From Pseudomonadota bacterium (GTDB lineage Bacteria > Pseudomonadota > Alphaproteobacteria > Rhizobiales > Xanthobacteraceae), in NCBI GenBank assembly GCA_018971625.1, contig JAGXAJ010000034.1, positions 1-40,966 on the forward strand: DNA of 40,966 nt, given 5' to 3'. Under the pieces are notes generated by a model. The model ran no database searches. It saw only the letters and a program-made list of their open reading frames with translations, and had not been told where the DNA came from. Within the stretch, counting starts at the first letter, position 1. Each line of letters begins with the position of its first letter. Both the position numbers and the translations under genes were made by a program. Below, one piece after another: positions 15,090 to 22,794 of this stretch.

Positions 15090-16244
15090 ATGAGTGCGAC
15101 CCACAAATATTTGCGTGCGCTCGTAACTGCACTGGCGCTGACCGTTGCATCTCCCCTGTTCGCGGCGGACGGCGGCATCTGGTCGGTCAGCAAATCGTCC
15201 GGAGAAGTCTGGTTCACGAGCGGTGACGTCCAACAGGCTTCATTGAAGCCGGAGCAAAATCTCAAGCCGGGTGACACGATCCGCACCGGGCGCAATGGCC
15301 GCGTCCTTCTGGTGCGCGGCGAGGAAAGCGTTTTGATCGCGCCGAATTCGGTGGTCGGGCTGCCTGTCGAGGCCACAGCGGGGCTTTCAACGACGATCGT
15401 GCAAAGGGCCGGCTCCATCCTGCTCGAAGTCGAGAAGCGCAACGTCAAGCATTTCGAGGTCGAGACGCCGTATCTTGCCGCCGTCGTCAAAGGCACGCGG
15501 TTCCGCGTGACGGTGAATTCCAGCAATACCAGCGTCGATGTGATCCGAGGTCAGGTCGAGGTCGACGACTTCAAATCCGGCCAAATCGCCGAGATCATGC
15601 CGGGTCAACGAGCGACTGCGTTCGAGCATGGCAAATCAGGCCTGGTCCTGAGCGGCGCGGGGACGTTTAATCTGATCGAGCAAGGCAAGCCCCGCCCCTC
15701 GACCCTGGAGCGGGTTCCGGTCCCGAAGAATGGCTTGTCTGCACCGCGCAACGCTGCGAACAAACCGCCGACCCATACGTTGGCCGCCCTGGATCACTCC
15801 GTCAGCAAGCCGGGGATGACGGGCCTGCTGCACGGCGGTGGCGCCGCATCGCATGCCGGCTTGCATCTCTCGGCTCCGCTTGGCGACGTCAAACTGAACT
15901 TCCAAAGGGTTACCCACGGACTCGCCCGCGGTACGGCACAAGCCAACGGCGCCGGCCACCATAACAACACCGTCTGGAGTCCGTCCGGGTCTTCTTCAGG
16001 CACCATTAACGCAGCGGGTAACGGGAATGATGCCGGATCGGCCAGCGCCGCCAACAACAGCGCCAGCGGCAGTTCGGCCAACGCCTCTTCAGTTACCGCA
16101 GCCGTCGCCGCGGCCACCAGTTCCGGAAGCAACCATGGCAACGGAAATGGCAATGCCAACGGGAATGGCAACGGCAACGGGAATGAGAACGGCAATGGGA
16201 ATGGGAATGGCAACGGGCACGGGAACGGCCACGGCAATCACTAG
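15090..16244 (+). CDS. Secreted FecR-domain protein with Asn-Gly repeat tail
   Basis: A 384-residue exported protein. The signal peptide is residues 1-25 (cleavage near LFA-ADG). Residues about 60-165 form a FecR domain (LKPGDTIRTGRNGRVLLVRG ... FEVETPYLAAVVKGTRFRV), a beta-rich module of anti-sigma signalling proteins and of secreted proteins. Here it has no transmembrane segment, so it is not a classical FecR sensor. From about 300 on the chain becomes Ser/Ala/Asn-rich and ends with a tail of Asn-Gly and His-Gly pairs (about 345-384). The next gene, a CHASE2-domain c-di-GMP enzyme, starts 50 bases downstream. FecR and CHASE2 domains are known to occur together, so this protein may feed that periplasmic sensor; that is inference. 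Confidence 0.85.
   Translation: MSATHKYLRALVTALALTVASPLFAADGGIWSVSKSSGEVWFTSGDVQQASLKPEQNLKPGDTIRTGRNGRVLLVRGEESVLIAPNSVVGLPVEATAGLSTTIVQRAGSILLEVEKRNVKHFEVETPYLAAVVKGTRFRVTVNSSNTSVDVIRGQVEVDDFKSGQIAEIMPGQRATAFEHGKSGLVLSGAGTFNLIEQGKPRPSTLERVPVPKNGLSAPRNAANKPPTHTLAALDHSVSKPGMTGLLHGGGAASHAGLHLSAPLGDVKLNFQRVTHGLARGTAQANGAGHHNNTVWSPSGSSSGTINAAGNGNDAGSASAANNSASGSSANASSVTAAVAAATSSGSNHGNGNGNANGNGNGNGNENGNGNGNGNGHGNGHGNH
16130..16241 (+). repeat. Asn-Gly codon repeat in the FecR gene
   Basis: Degenerate six-base units (GGC/GGG followed by AAC/AAT) code for a repeated Gly-Asn tail up to the stop. Units vary at third positions, so it is not a young microsatellite. Confidence 0.8.
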
Positions 16245-16294
16245 CCAATAATTGGCGACGCATTGCGGTCTGGCTTTGGGGGAACGGCGGACAC

Positions 16295-19018
16295 GTGAAA
16301 CATATTCGGCCACATGTTCTGGTCGCGGCCGTGCTGGCCATCTTTTGGGCTTCGGGATGGCACAGCGGACTGCGCAACGCGCTCGCGGACTTCCGCTTTG
16401 AATGGCTATCCCAGCCAGCAGGCAACGACATCGTCGTCGTCGCGATCGATGCGCCTTCGATTGAAAAGATCGGCGTCTGGCCGTGGTCGCGCCGGCTTCA
16501 TGCCGAACTGTTGCGGCAGCTCGAGCGCGCCGGCGCCAGCGACATCGTATTTGACGTTGATTTCAGCACTACCTCCGATCCCGAATCCGACCAGCTGTTC
16601 CTCGATGCACTGAAAGGCAGCGCGGGATCCGTGGTGCTGCCGTCGTTCAAGCAGCCCGGCCCGGAAGGCTCCACCTTCTTCAACCACCCGCTCCCGCAAT
16701 TCCGCGCGCACGCCTGGTCGGCCATCGTCAACGTTGCCATCGATCCGGACGGACTGGTTCGCCGTTATCCCCTCGGTCAGAAGCTTGACGGCGAATTCCT
16801 GCCCTCGATGGGCGCGATGCTCGCGGGAAAGTATGACGAAAAAGGCGGCTCGTTCCTGATCGATTTCGGCATCCGGAGCGCAACAATTCCCAAGGTTTCC
16901 TATATCGACGTGCTGAACGGCGACAAGGCAACGCTCGATCGGCTGAAAGACAAGAAGGTCATCATCGGCGGTACCGCGCTTGAGCTCGGTGACCGTTTCA
17001 GCATCCCAAACGGTGGAATTGTCTCCGGACCGATTATGCAGGCGCTGGCCGCGGAATCGATCACCCGCGGCCGCGAACTGCACTGGACATCCGCGACAAC
17101 CACGATGATCTTGCTTGGTGCCCTCATGCTTGGGATGGCACTGCTGTGGGGACGGCTGCCGGCCGGAAAGCGGGTCGGCGTGCTCGCCATCGCGGCGATC
17201 GTCATCGAAGTGTCCGCCTACCTTTTGCAGGCGTGGTTTCCAATCGTTGTCGATACCGCGCCGCTACACGTCGCTATCCTGGTGTACATCGCGGCCATCG
17301 CGCCCGACGAGATCGGCGTGCGCGATCTGTTGGGACGGGTGGCTGAAAACCGTTTTCAGCGGATCGCGATGTCGCTCGGCGATGGCCTGATCTGCACCAA
17401 CTCGAACCATTCGATCACGGTGTGGAATCCAGGCGCGGCGGCGATCTTCGGCTACGGACCGGACGAAATGCTCGGCCGCCCGTTCGACACGATATGCGCG
17501 ACCATCGGCGATGCCGTGTCATCAATCGGCAACGCGCAAGATCTTGGCTCCGGCAAGATCATCGAGTTCGACGGCCGCCGCCGCAATGGTGAGGTGTTTC
17601 CCGTCGAAGCGAGCTTCTCAATTTGGCAGGGCACCGACGGCTTGCAATATGGCGCAATTCTCCGCGATATCTCGGTGCGCAAACGCGAGGCCGAGAATAT
17701 CCGTTACCTTGCCGAGCACGATTCGCTTACCGGCCTGGCTAACCGCTACACGCTCGAGACCCGTCTTGCAGCCAAAATCGCAACCGCAGACGCTGCCGGG
17801 ACCGGCGTGGCACTACTGGTTCTCGGCCTCGACGACTTCCAGCAGATCAACCACCTCCTCGGCCACGGCAATGGCGACCTGGTGCTGCGCGCCGTGTCCG
17901 ACCGCCTGACGCAGGAATTTGGCAGCGCCCACGTCATCGCGCGGCTGAGCGGTGATGAGTTTGCGATCGCTGCGTCGTGCGAGGTAATCGAAAGCGTCGA
18001 CCATCTCGCCAGGCAAGTCGCGTCCGCATTCGAAGCGCCGCTGATGACCGGGAGCCGCTCACACCGCATCAAGCTCTCGATCGGTGCCGCGATGTTTCCC
18101 GCCCACGGCCGCACGGCCGAGGAATTGTTGTCCAACGCACATCTCGCGCTGCGCCGCGCCAAGGCCAGCAAGGGTGGCGGTCACGTGCTTTTCCACGCGG
18201 CAGTCCGCGAGGAACTTGAAGCACGCCTCGCGCTGGAAGCCGAACTCGTTCGGGCAATCGAACAGCGCCAACTCGAGCTGTTCTATCAGCCGCAGGTTCA
18301 TCTCGGCGACGGCAGAATGATTGGAGCCGAAGCGCTCATTCGCTGGCGCCATCCCGAGCGCGGGCTCGTGCAACCCGGCGCGTTCATGCCCGTCGTCAAC
18401 ACCTCATCGATTTCGGACAAGATCGCGCAATGGGTGATGGAGACGGCCTGCCGCCAGGCGCGCCTCTGGGAGAAGGCTGGTCATGCCTTGCGTATCGGCG
18501 TCAATCTCTCTCCGTCGCAACTGCACGCCGGCGATCTGGCCAAATCCGTCGCTGAAATCCTCGCATCCACCGGCCTGACGCCGTCGCTGCTGGAGCTCGA
18601 AGTCACCGAAGATATCCTGCTCGTTGACGAGAGGCGAGTGCTCGACACCTTCCAGCGCATCCAGGACCTCGGCGTCCGCATCGTGTTTGACGATTTCGGC
18701 ACGGGCTATGCGAGTCTCAGTTATCTGAAGAAATTCCCGCTCGACGGCCTGAAAATCGACCGCTCTTTCGTGCTCGAGCTGCTGAGCAATCCCGATGACG
18801 CGGCGATCGTCAGTTCGACGATCGGCCTGAGCAAGCAGCTTGGCCTGTCCGTGATCGCCGAGGGCATCGAAAACGGCGCCACCGCCGATCTGCTCGCGAC
18901 CATGGGCTGCGAGGAGGGTCAAGGCTATTACTTTGCCCGTCCGCTGCCGGTCTGCGAGCTGGAACAGCAATTCTCGCTGTCGTCAGGGATCCCAACGACC
19001 GGCCATAAGGCAGCCTGA
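16295..19018 (+). CDS. CHASE2-PAS-GGDEF-EAL c-di-GMP signalling protein
   Basis: A 907-residue membrane sensor that makes and/or degrades cyclic di-GMP. A first helix (about 8-22) is followed by a periplasmic CHASE2 domain (about 27-262, VVVAIDAPSIEKIGVWPWSR), three helices (about 267-336), a PAS domain (353-468), GGDEF (472-632) and EAL (650-895). The GGDEF motif reads SGDEF (552-556), a variant often still active; no RxxD inhibition site precedes it. The EAL motif (679-681) and DDFGTGYASL (799-808) are intact, so phosphodiesterase activity is likely. The start is a GTG at 16295 with a G-rich ribosome-binding stretch. It is probably in one operon with the FecR gene (50-base gap). Whether synthesis or breakdown dominates cannot be read from sequence. 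Confidence 0.93.
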   Translation: MKHIRPHVLVAAVLAIFWASGWHSGLRNALADFRFEWLSQPAGNDIVVVAIDAPSIEKIGVWPWSRRLHAELLRQLERAGASDIVFDVDFSTTSDPESDQLFLDALKGSAGSVVLPSFKQPGPEGSTFFNHPLPQFRAHAWSAIVNVAIDPDGLVRRYPLGQKLDGEFLPSMGAMLAGKYDEKGGSFLIDFGIRSATIPKVSYIDVLNGDKATLDRLKDKKVIIGGTALELGDRFSIPNGGIVSGPIMQALAAESITRGRELHWTSATTTMILLGALMLGMALLWGRLPAGKRVGVLAIAAIVIEVSAYLLQAWFPIVVDTAPLHVAILVYIAAIAPDEIGVRDLLGRVAENRFQRIAMSLGDGLICTNSNHSITVWNPGAAAIFGYGPDEMLGRPFDTICATIGDAVSSIGNAQDLGSGKIIEFDGRRRNGEVFPVEASFSIWQGTDGLQYGAILRDISVRKREAENIRYLAEHDSLTGLANRYTLETRLAAKIATADAAGTGVALLVLGLDDFQQINHLLGHGNGDLVLRAVSDRLTQEFGSAHVIARLSGDEFAIAASCEVIESVDHLARQVASAFEAPLMTGSRSHRIKLSIGAAMFPAHGRTAEELLSNAHLALRRAKASKGGGHVLFHAAVREELEARLALEAELVRAIEQRQLELFYQPQVHLGDGRMIGAEALIRWRHPERGLVQPGAFMPVVNTSSISDKIAQWVMETACRQARLWEKAGHALRIGVNLSPSQLHAGDLAKSVAEILASTGLTPSLLELEVTEDILLVDERRVLDTFQRIQDLGVRIVFDDFGTGYASLSYLKKFPLDGLKIDRSFVLELLSNPDDAAIVSSTIGLSKQLGLSVIAEGIENGATADLLATMGCEEGQGYYFARPLPVCELEQQFSLSSGIPTTGHKAA

Positions 19019-19101
19019 ACGGCAGCGTGCCTGGCGTAAAACCTGGCGCGCGTGCTGGTACGGTTGCTGCCGCCCAGCAGCGTGGGGATTTGCCTAAACC
19101 G

Positions 19102-19296
19102 TTAGCCGGACTCACCGCCGCCCTTCTGGCGGCGAGGACGATCCTGGCCGTTTAGCGATACGAGCGGCGGCTTGGTCCTGGTCGTCTCGTATCTGGACAC
19201 AAGGGCAAGCAGCCGCTTCTTGATAAAGGGATCGGCGCGGCTTGCGAGATCGCGAACCAGGTTCGCCCGTTGTTTGTTAAATTCCTCATCCAGCAT
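19102..19296 (-). CDS. Small conserved-looking basic protein, function unknown
   Basis: A 64-residue protein starting MLDEEFNKQRANLVRDLASRAD, followed by PFIKKRLLALVSRYE and a basic, low-complexity tail. The first 42 residues look like a charged helical pair and resemble small hypothetical proteins I recall from Bradyrhizobium. There is no membrane segment. An in-frame ATG at 19332 would add 12 hydrophobic residues; I prefer 19296. No strong ribosome-binding site is seen at either. It is convergent with the CHASE2 gene. Confidence 0.5.
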   Translation of the reverse strand: MLDEEFNKQRANLVRDLASRADPFIKKRLLALVSRYETTRTKPPLVSLNGQDRPRRQKGGGESG

Positions 19297-19597
19297 GGAC
19301 GCAGAATAAACGAAGACCATACTGGCGATCATTATCCAAAGTTAGTTTTCCAGTGCTGAGTTTGGTCGGTGTAGACCAGAGATGCCGGGCTTGCGACTTT
19401 GAGACGCTCATTTGGGAGCGGATGGCTCCGTAGCCGAACATGCAGAACGATGCGGGCGGCAAGAGTGCCTCCACCTTATGTATCAAGACAGCGCGCGAAG
19501 AATGCGTGACGGGAGACGAGCAGCGCGAGCATTGCGCCGCTCGCGTTTGCCTCGGCGCTCGACACCGGCTAATATCATCTCGTAGGCGCGCATTGCG
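19297..19597. other. Gap without a recognisable gene
   Basis: About 300 bases between the small minus-strand gene and the GcrA-like gene. Frames on both strands overlap without ribosome-binding sites or domains. No terminator or repeat was seen. Confidence 0.45.
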
Positions 19598-19906
19598 ATG
19601 TGGAACTCGGAAAACATTAAACTGCTCAAGCAGCTTTGGTCTCGCGGCCAGAGCGCCGGTCAGATTGCCGAACGGCTGGATTGCAGTCGAAGCGCCGTGA
19701 CCGCCAAGTTGCAGCGGCTTGGATTGAGGCGAGCGCACAAGCCCCCGACGAGCAAGCCGATGATTCTTCCGGCGCGCTCTACGAAATCCTCGGACGCGAA
19801 GCACTCGCGACCCGTGCGCCGGGCCCAAAAGCAGGCCAAGCGCGAGGAATACAGCCAGCAGGCGCTCTACGAAATGTTGGCTCAGGCGGTTAAGAATACG
19901 AGCTAG
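19598..19906 (+). CDS. Small GcrA-like DNA-binding protein
   Basis: A 102-residue protein whose first 45 residues match the helix-turn-helix of the cell-cycle regulator GcrA (family pattern W..E....LK.LW..G.SA.QIA..L....NAV..K..RLGL; here NIKLLKQLWSRGQSAGQIAERLDCSRSAVTAKLQRLGL). GcrA is usually about 170 residues with a C-terminal sigma-70-binding part. Here the C-terminus is short, very basic, and has no clear counterpart, so this is a GcrA-like paralogue and not the housekeeping gcrA. The helix-turn-helix could also be that of a transposase-like or homeodomain-like protein. It stands alone, upstream of the type I secretion operon. Confidence 0.72.
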   Translation: MWNSENIKLLKQLWSRGQSAGQIAERLDCSRSAVTAKLQRLGLRRAHKPPTSKPMILPARSTKSSDAKHSRPVRRAQKQAKREEYSQQALYEMLAQAVKNTS

Positions 19907-20103
19907 GCGGACATTCGCACTCGCGAATGGTTTGGCTATGCTCCTGCTGACCTTCCAAATAGTTTTGCGCCGTCCAGCTTGGGGGAAACGGCGGCGCGGT
20001 CGGTTAATTTGAGCGAAATCTCAAAGGCTCGCATGCGCGGCTGGCGCCCGCTCTTCAATGTAGCAATCAGCGAATGCCGCTGGCGTTCCGTCGTCCGAAC
20101 GGC

Positions 20104-20130
20104 GCGCGTCAATCAATCGCGTTGACGCGC
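20104..20130. repeat. Inverted repeat in the gap
   Basis: Perfect nine-base arms with a nine-base loop and no T run. It may be an operator or an RNA hairpin; no known motif was recognised. Confidence 0.4.
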
Positions 20131-20539
20131 AGCTCTCCGCCCCGCGCAAACGGGGTCGATCTCTCTTGCAGGCTGTCGTGGCGATAGCCGATCCAAGCTT
20201 TGCTGCCTTCTGAATCAAACGAAGACTGATGTGCTCACCTGCAAGACGCCGCTACCCCGGCACCACTTGGCAAGTATTCGCTCCATATATGTGCCTCGGA
20301 GATCACATTTTGAAATTTTTTTTGCCATACTTCCTAATTAACCATTACGGCCCAGCAGTCGGGGGGCCGCTACCAAATTTTCCCACTGCTTTGAAATCTG
20401 ATCGCGGTTCGAGACTGCGTTGCGTCGAAATGCGCTCGCGGTGCAGGACGGTGATGCTTTGAATCTGCTCGCGGCGTGAGTCGCGAGCATGTGCGACGTC
20501 GCGCGCCTTCGCGAGGCAAACAGGGGAATTTCGTTCACG

Positions 20540-20570
20540 ATAACAAACCACGCCCAATAACAAACCACGC
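20540..20570 (+). repeat. Two direct copies of a 14-base motif before the cargo gene
   Basis: ATAACAAACCACGC occurs twice with a 17-base period, ending 21 bases before the cargo start. The spacing and position fit a repeated protein- or RNA-binding site in the leader. Confidence 0.6.
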
Positions 20571-20591
20571 TCAACTGCAGGGAGTGCTATC

Positions 20592-22724
20592 ATGGCTTTC
20601 AATTTGGCGACCTCGCCGTTTTCCTCGACATCTTCCTGGAACACGCCGGTCAACAGCGGTGCGACCTATACCCAGCTCAATTGGCCCACATCGACCGGCT
20701 ATAACTACTCGGTGAACTACGACCAATATTCGCCCGCGGTTTACGAAGCCTCGTCGACCGATCCTGTCGTTCAAGTCAGCGTTCCCGACAGCTGGGGTCG
20801 GCCGGCAGGGACGATCAGTGTTCAGATGCCGGCCGACGCCAATGGCGCGTCCGGCACGGACGGCGAGCTCGTCGTCGTCTCTGGCAATAACGTCTACAAT
20901 TTTTGGCAGTTCAATCGAACAAGCGCGACAACCGCAACGGCCTCAGCGTACGGCGAGACGAATATCGAGACAGGTACCGGCTGGGGCACGAGCTCACCAT
21001 TATCGAACGCGGGGACCACGGCCTCGGGGGCGAGCGAACTCGCCGGGCTTCTGGTCCAGGCGCAGACCGACACCGGCACGATCAATCACGCGCTCCAGCT
21101 CGTGGTCGATGGCAGCCTTGTGAAGTCGGGATTCACCGGCAATGCCATCGCCGGGGATGGCAGCTCCAGCAGCGGCATGGTTCAAGAGGGTGAGCTCCTG
21201 GCGATCCCGCCGGGAACACCGATGCCAAGCGGGCTGACACCACTCGGGCAGGAGGTATTCCGCGCGCTGCAGCAATACGGCGCCTATGTGGTCGACAACT
21301 CCGGCAATGGTGGAGCTACCGAGCTCCGCGCTCAAGCAAATGCGTATAGCGATGCGACGATTAACCCGCTGTGGCAAGAGATGGGGTCGATCTTGCCATT
21401 GCTGGAGAAGGTCACGGGCGGCACACCGTCATCGACTCCTAGCGGCAGCACCGGGACCACAACTGGCAGCGGTACCGGAACCACGACCGGCAGCGGCACC
21501 GGGACCACGACCGGCAACGGCACCGGGACCACGACCGGCAGCGGCACCGGGACCACGACCGGCAGCGGCACTGGCACCACGACCGGCAGCGGCACCGGGA
21601 CCACGACCGGCAGCGGCACCGGGACCACGACCGGCAGCGGCACCGGCACCACGACCGGCAGCAGCGGCAGCACCCATCCGGTTGCGCCGACCCTCAGCGT
21701 GGCCGACCATTCGCTATCGGTCAGCCCAGGCGGCACGGTATCGCTCGGCCTCGGTGTGAGCGTGCCCCACGTAGGCGATCACGTGTCGGTCACCATCTCC
21801 GGATTGCCGAAATACGAGACCATCACCGACAAGCTGGACGGCAAAGCTTTCAGCGGCAGTTCGGTCACGCTGACCGCCGCCCAGGTCAACAGCGGCCTGA
21901 CGCTGAACAACTCCTATCAGGGTCATGGCCAACCGGCCGCAACGCTGACAGTCACCGCGCATGATTCTACCGGCACCCCGGTAACGAGCGCGGCTCAGAC
22001 TATCACTGTGAAGGATCCCCCAGCGACCACGACGACGAGCTCCGGGACGTCGACGCCGTCGGGTGGCACCTCTTCCGGCCACCACCATTCGCATGATCAT
22101 CACAACGCTGCTGCCTCAAGCAGCTCTGTAACTTCGACGACCGCGTCAACTGCAACCGGCGCCGGAACGTCGACGACGACGTCGGGTGGTAGCTCTTCCG
22201 GCCACCACCATGGGCACGATCATCACAACGCTGCTGCCTCAACCAGCTCTGTAACTTCGACAGCCGCGTCAACTGCAACCGGCGCCGGAACGTCGACGAC
22301 GACGTCGGGTGGCAGCACTTCTGGCCACCACCATTGGCACGATCATCACAACGCTGCTGCCTCAACCAGCTCCGTAACTTCAACGACGACGTCAGCTGCA
22401 ACCGGCGCCGGAACGTCGACGACGACGCCGGGCCAATCGTCGGTGGGCGGCACCAGCATCGCTCAATGGTTCCAAAATCATCCCGGCTTCGCGGCTATGG
22501 CGACAACGCTCAGTGAGGCCGGAGGATCGAGGTTGAATGGGGTGGGGTCTCACGCCATCACGACGGCCAGCTCCACGCCAAGTGCCAGTGCGACGGCGTA
22601 CGCCCTCCTCAATCAGATGATGGCGCGCGACTTCGGAGGCGACTCGCATTTCGCGCAGGCGGCTTCGGCACTGTCCACATCGTCCCACCAGCAGGCCAGC
22701 TTCCTGACCAGGCCTTTGCGCTAA
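20592..22724 (+). CDS. Large repeat-rich protein, likely type I secretion cargo
   Basis: A 710-residue protein without an N-terminal signal peptide, directly upstream of its own HlyB/HlyD genes, so export by type I secretion with a C-terminal signal is inferred. Residues 1-275 form a globular, Ser/Thr/Tyr/Trp-rich domain (SPFSSTSSWNTPV ... VSVPDSWGRPAGTISVQMPA ... GDGSSSSG) that I recall from other secreted proteins but cannot assign a function. Residues 287-358 are nine units of TGTTTGSG. Residues 363-478 look like a cadherin- or Ig-like domain (VSPGGTVSLGLGVSV ... LTAAQVNSGLTLNNSY). Residues 485-606 are three His-rich repeats with HHHxHDHHN. Residues 607-710 are the likely secretion end. 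No RTX nonapeptides are seen. The ATG follows AGGGAG. An adhesin or a metal-binding surface protein are the best guesses. Confidence 0.8.
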   Translation: MAFNLATSPFSSTSSWNTPVNSGATYTQLNWPTSTGYNYSVNYDQYSPAVYEASSTDPVVQVSVPDSWGRPAGTISVQMPADANGASGTDGELVVVSGNNVYNFWQFNRTSATTATASAYGETNIETGTGWGTSSPLSNAGTTASGASELAGLLVQAQTDTGTINHALQLVVDGSLVKSGFTGNAIAGDGSSSSGMVQEGELLAIPPGTPMPSGLTPLGQEVFRALQQYGAYVVDNSGNGGATELRAQANAYSDATINPLWQEMGSILPLLEKVTGGTPSSTPSGSTGTTTGSGTGTTTGSGTGTTTGNGTGTTTGSGTGTTTGSGTGTTTGSGTGTTTGSGTGTTTGSGTGTTTGSSGSTHPVAPTLSVADHSLSVSPGGTVSLGLGVSVPHVGDHVSVTISGLPKYETITDKLDGKAFSGSSVTLTAAQVNSGLTLNNSYQGHGQPAATLTVTAHDSTGTPVTSAAQTITVKDPPATTTTSSGTSTPSGGTSSGHHHSHDHHNAAASSSSVTSTTASTATGAGTSTTTSGGSSSGHHHGHDHHNAAASTSSVTSTAASTATGAGTSTTTSGGSTSGHHHWHDHHNAAASTSSVTSTTTSAATGAGTSTTTPGQSSVGGTSIAQWFQNHPGFAAMATTLSEAGGSRLNGVGSHAITTASSTPSASATAYALLNQMMARDFGGDSHFAQAASALSTSSHQQASFLTRPLR
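21450..21665 (+). repeat. Nine 24-base tandem repeats (TGTTTGSG)
   Basis: Nine in-frame units of 24 bases, nearly identical to one another (ACCGGNACCACGACCGGCAG plus NGC). Gain or loss of a unit would keep the frame and change the linker length by eight residues. Confidence 0.95.
22044..22409 (+). repeat. Three His-rich repeats of 120-123 bases
   Basis: Three tandem units coding for 40, 41 and 41 residues, each with HHH-(S/G/W)-HDHHNAAAS. DNA identity between units is high, which points to recent duplication. Confidence 0.93.
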
Positions 22725-22794
22725 GCAGCCAACCAGAGCTGCGCGACATCGGACCGCCCGTCGGTCACGGTGTCGCCCGGCCGGAGCTCCCGAC

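Larger units (their letters stand above)
19907..20591. other. Long leader region of the type I secretion operon
   Basis: This stretch of 685 bases has no credible gene. It contains a perfect nine-base inverted repeat GCGCGTCAA/TTGACGCGC (20104-20112 with 20122-20130), an AT-rich patch with a run of eight T and a TTAACCAT half-site of the CtrA type (about 20308-20346), and two copies of ATAACAAACCACGC (20540-20553 and 20557-20570) just before the ribosome-binding site of the cargo gene. The promoter probably lies in the AT-rich patch, which would give a leader of some 250 bases. Confidence 0.5.

Noticed and set aside
21450..21665. Regular 24-base repeats as a CRISPR array
   Set aside because: The units are contiguous, without spacers, in frame and coding for TGTTTGSG; there are no cas genes.
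20592..22724. Cargo as an RTX toxin or adhesin
   Set aside because: No GGxGxDxLx nonapeptide is present; the repeats are Thr/Gly- and His-rich.
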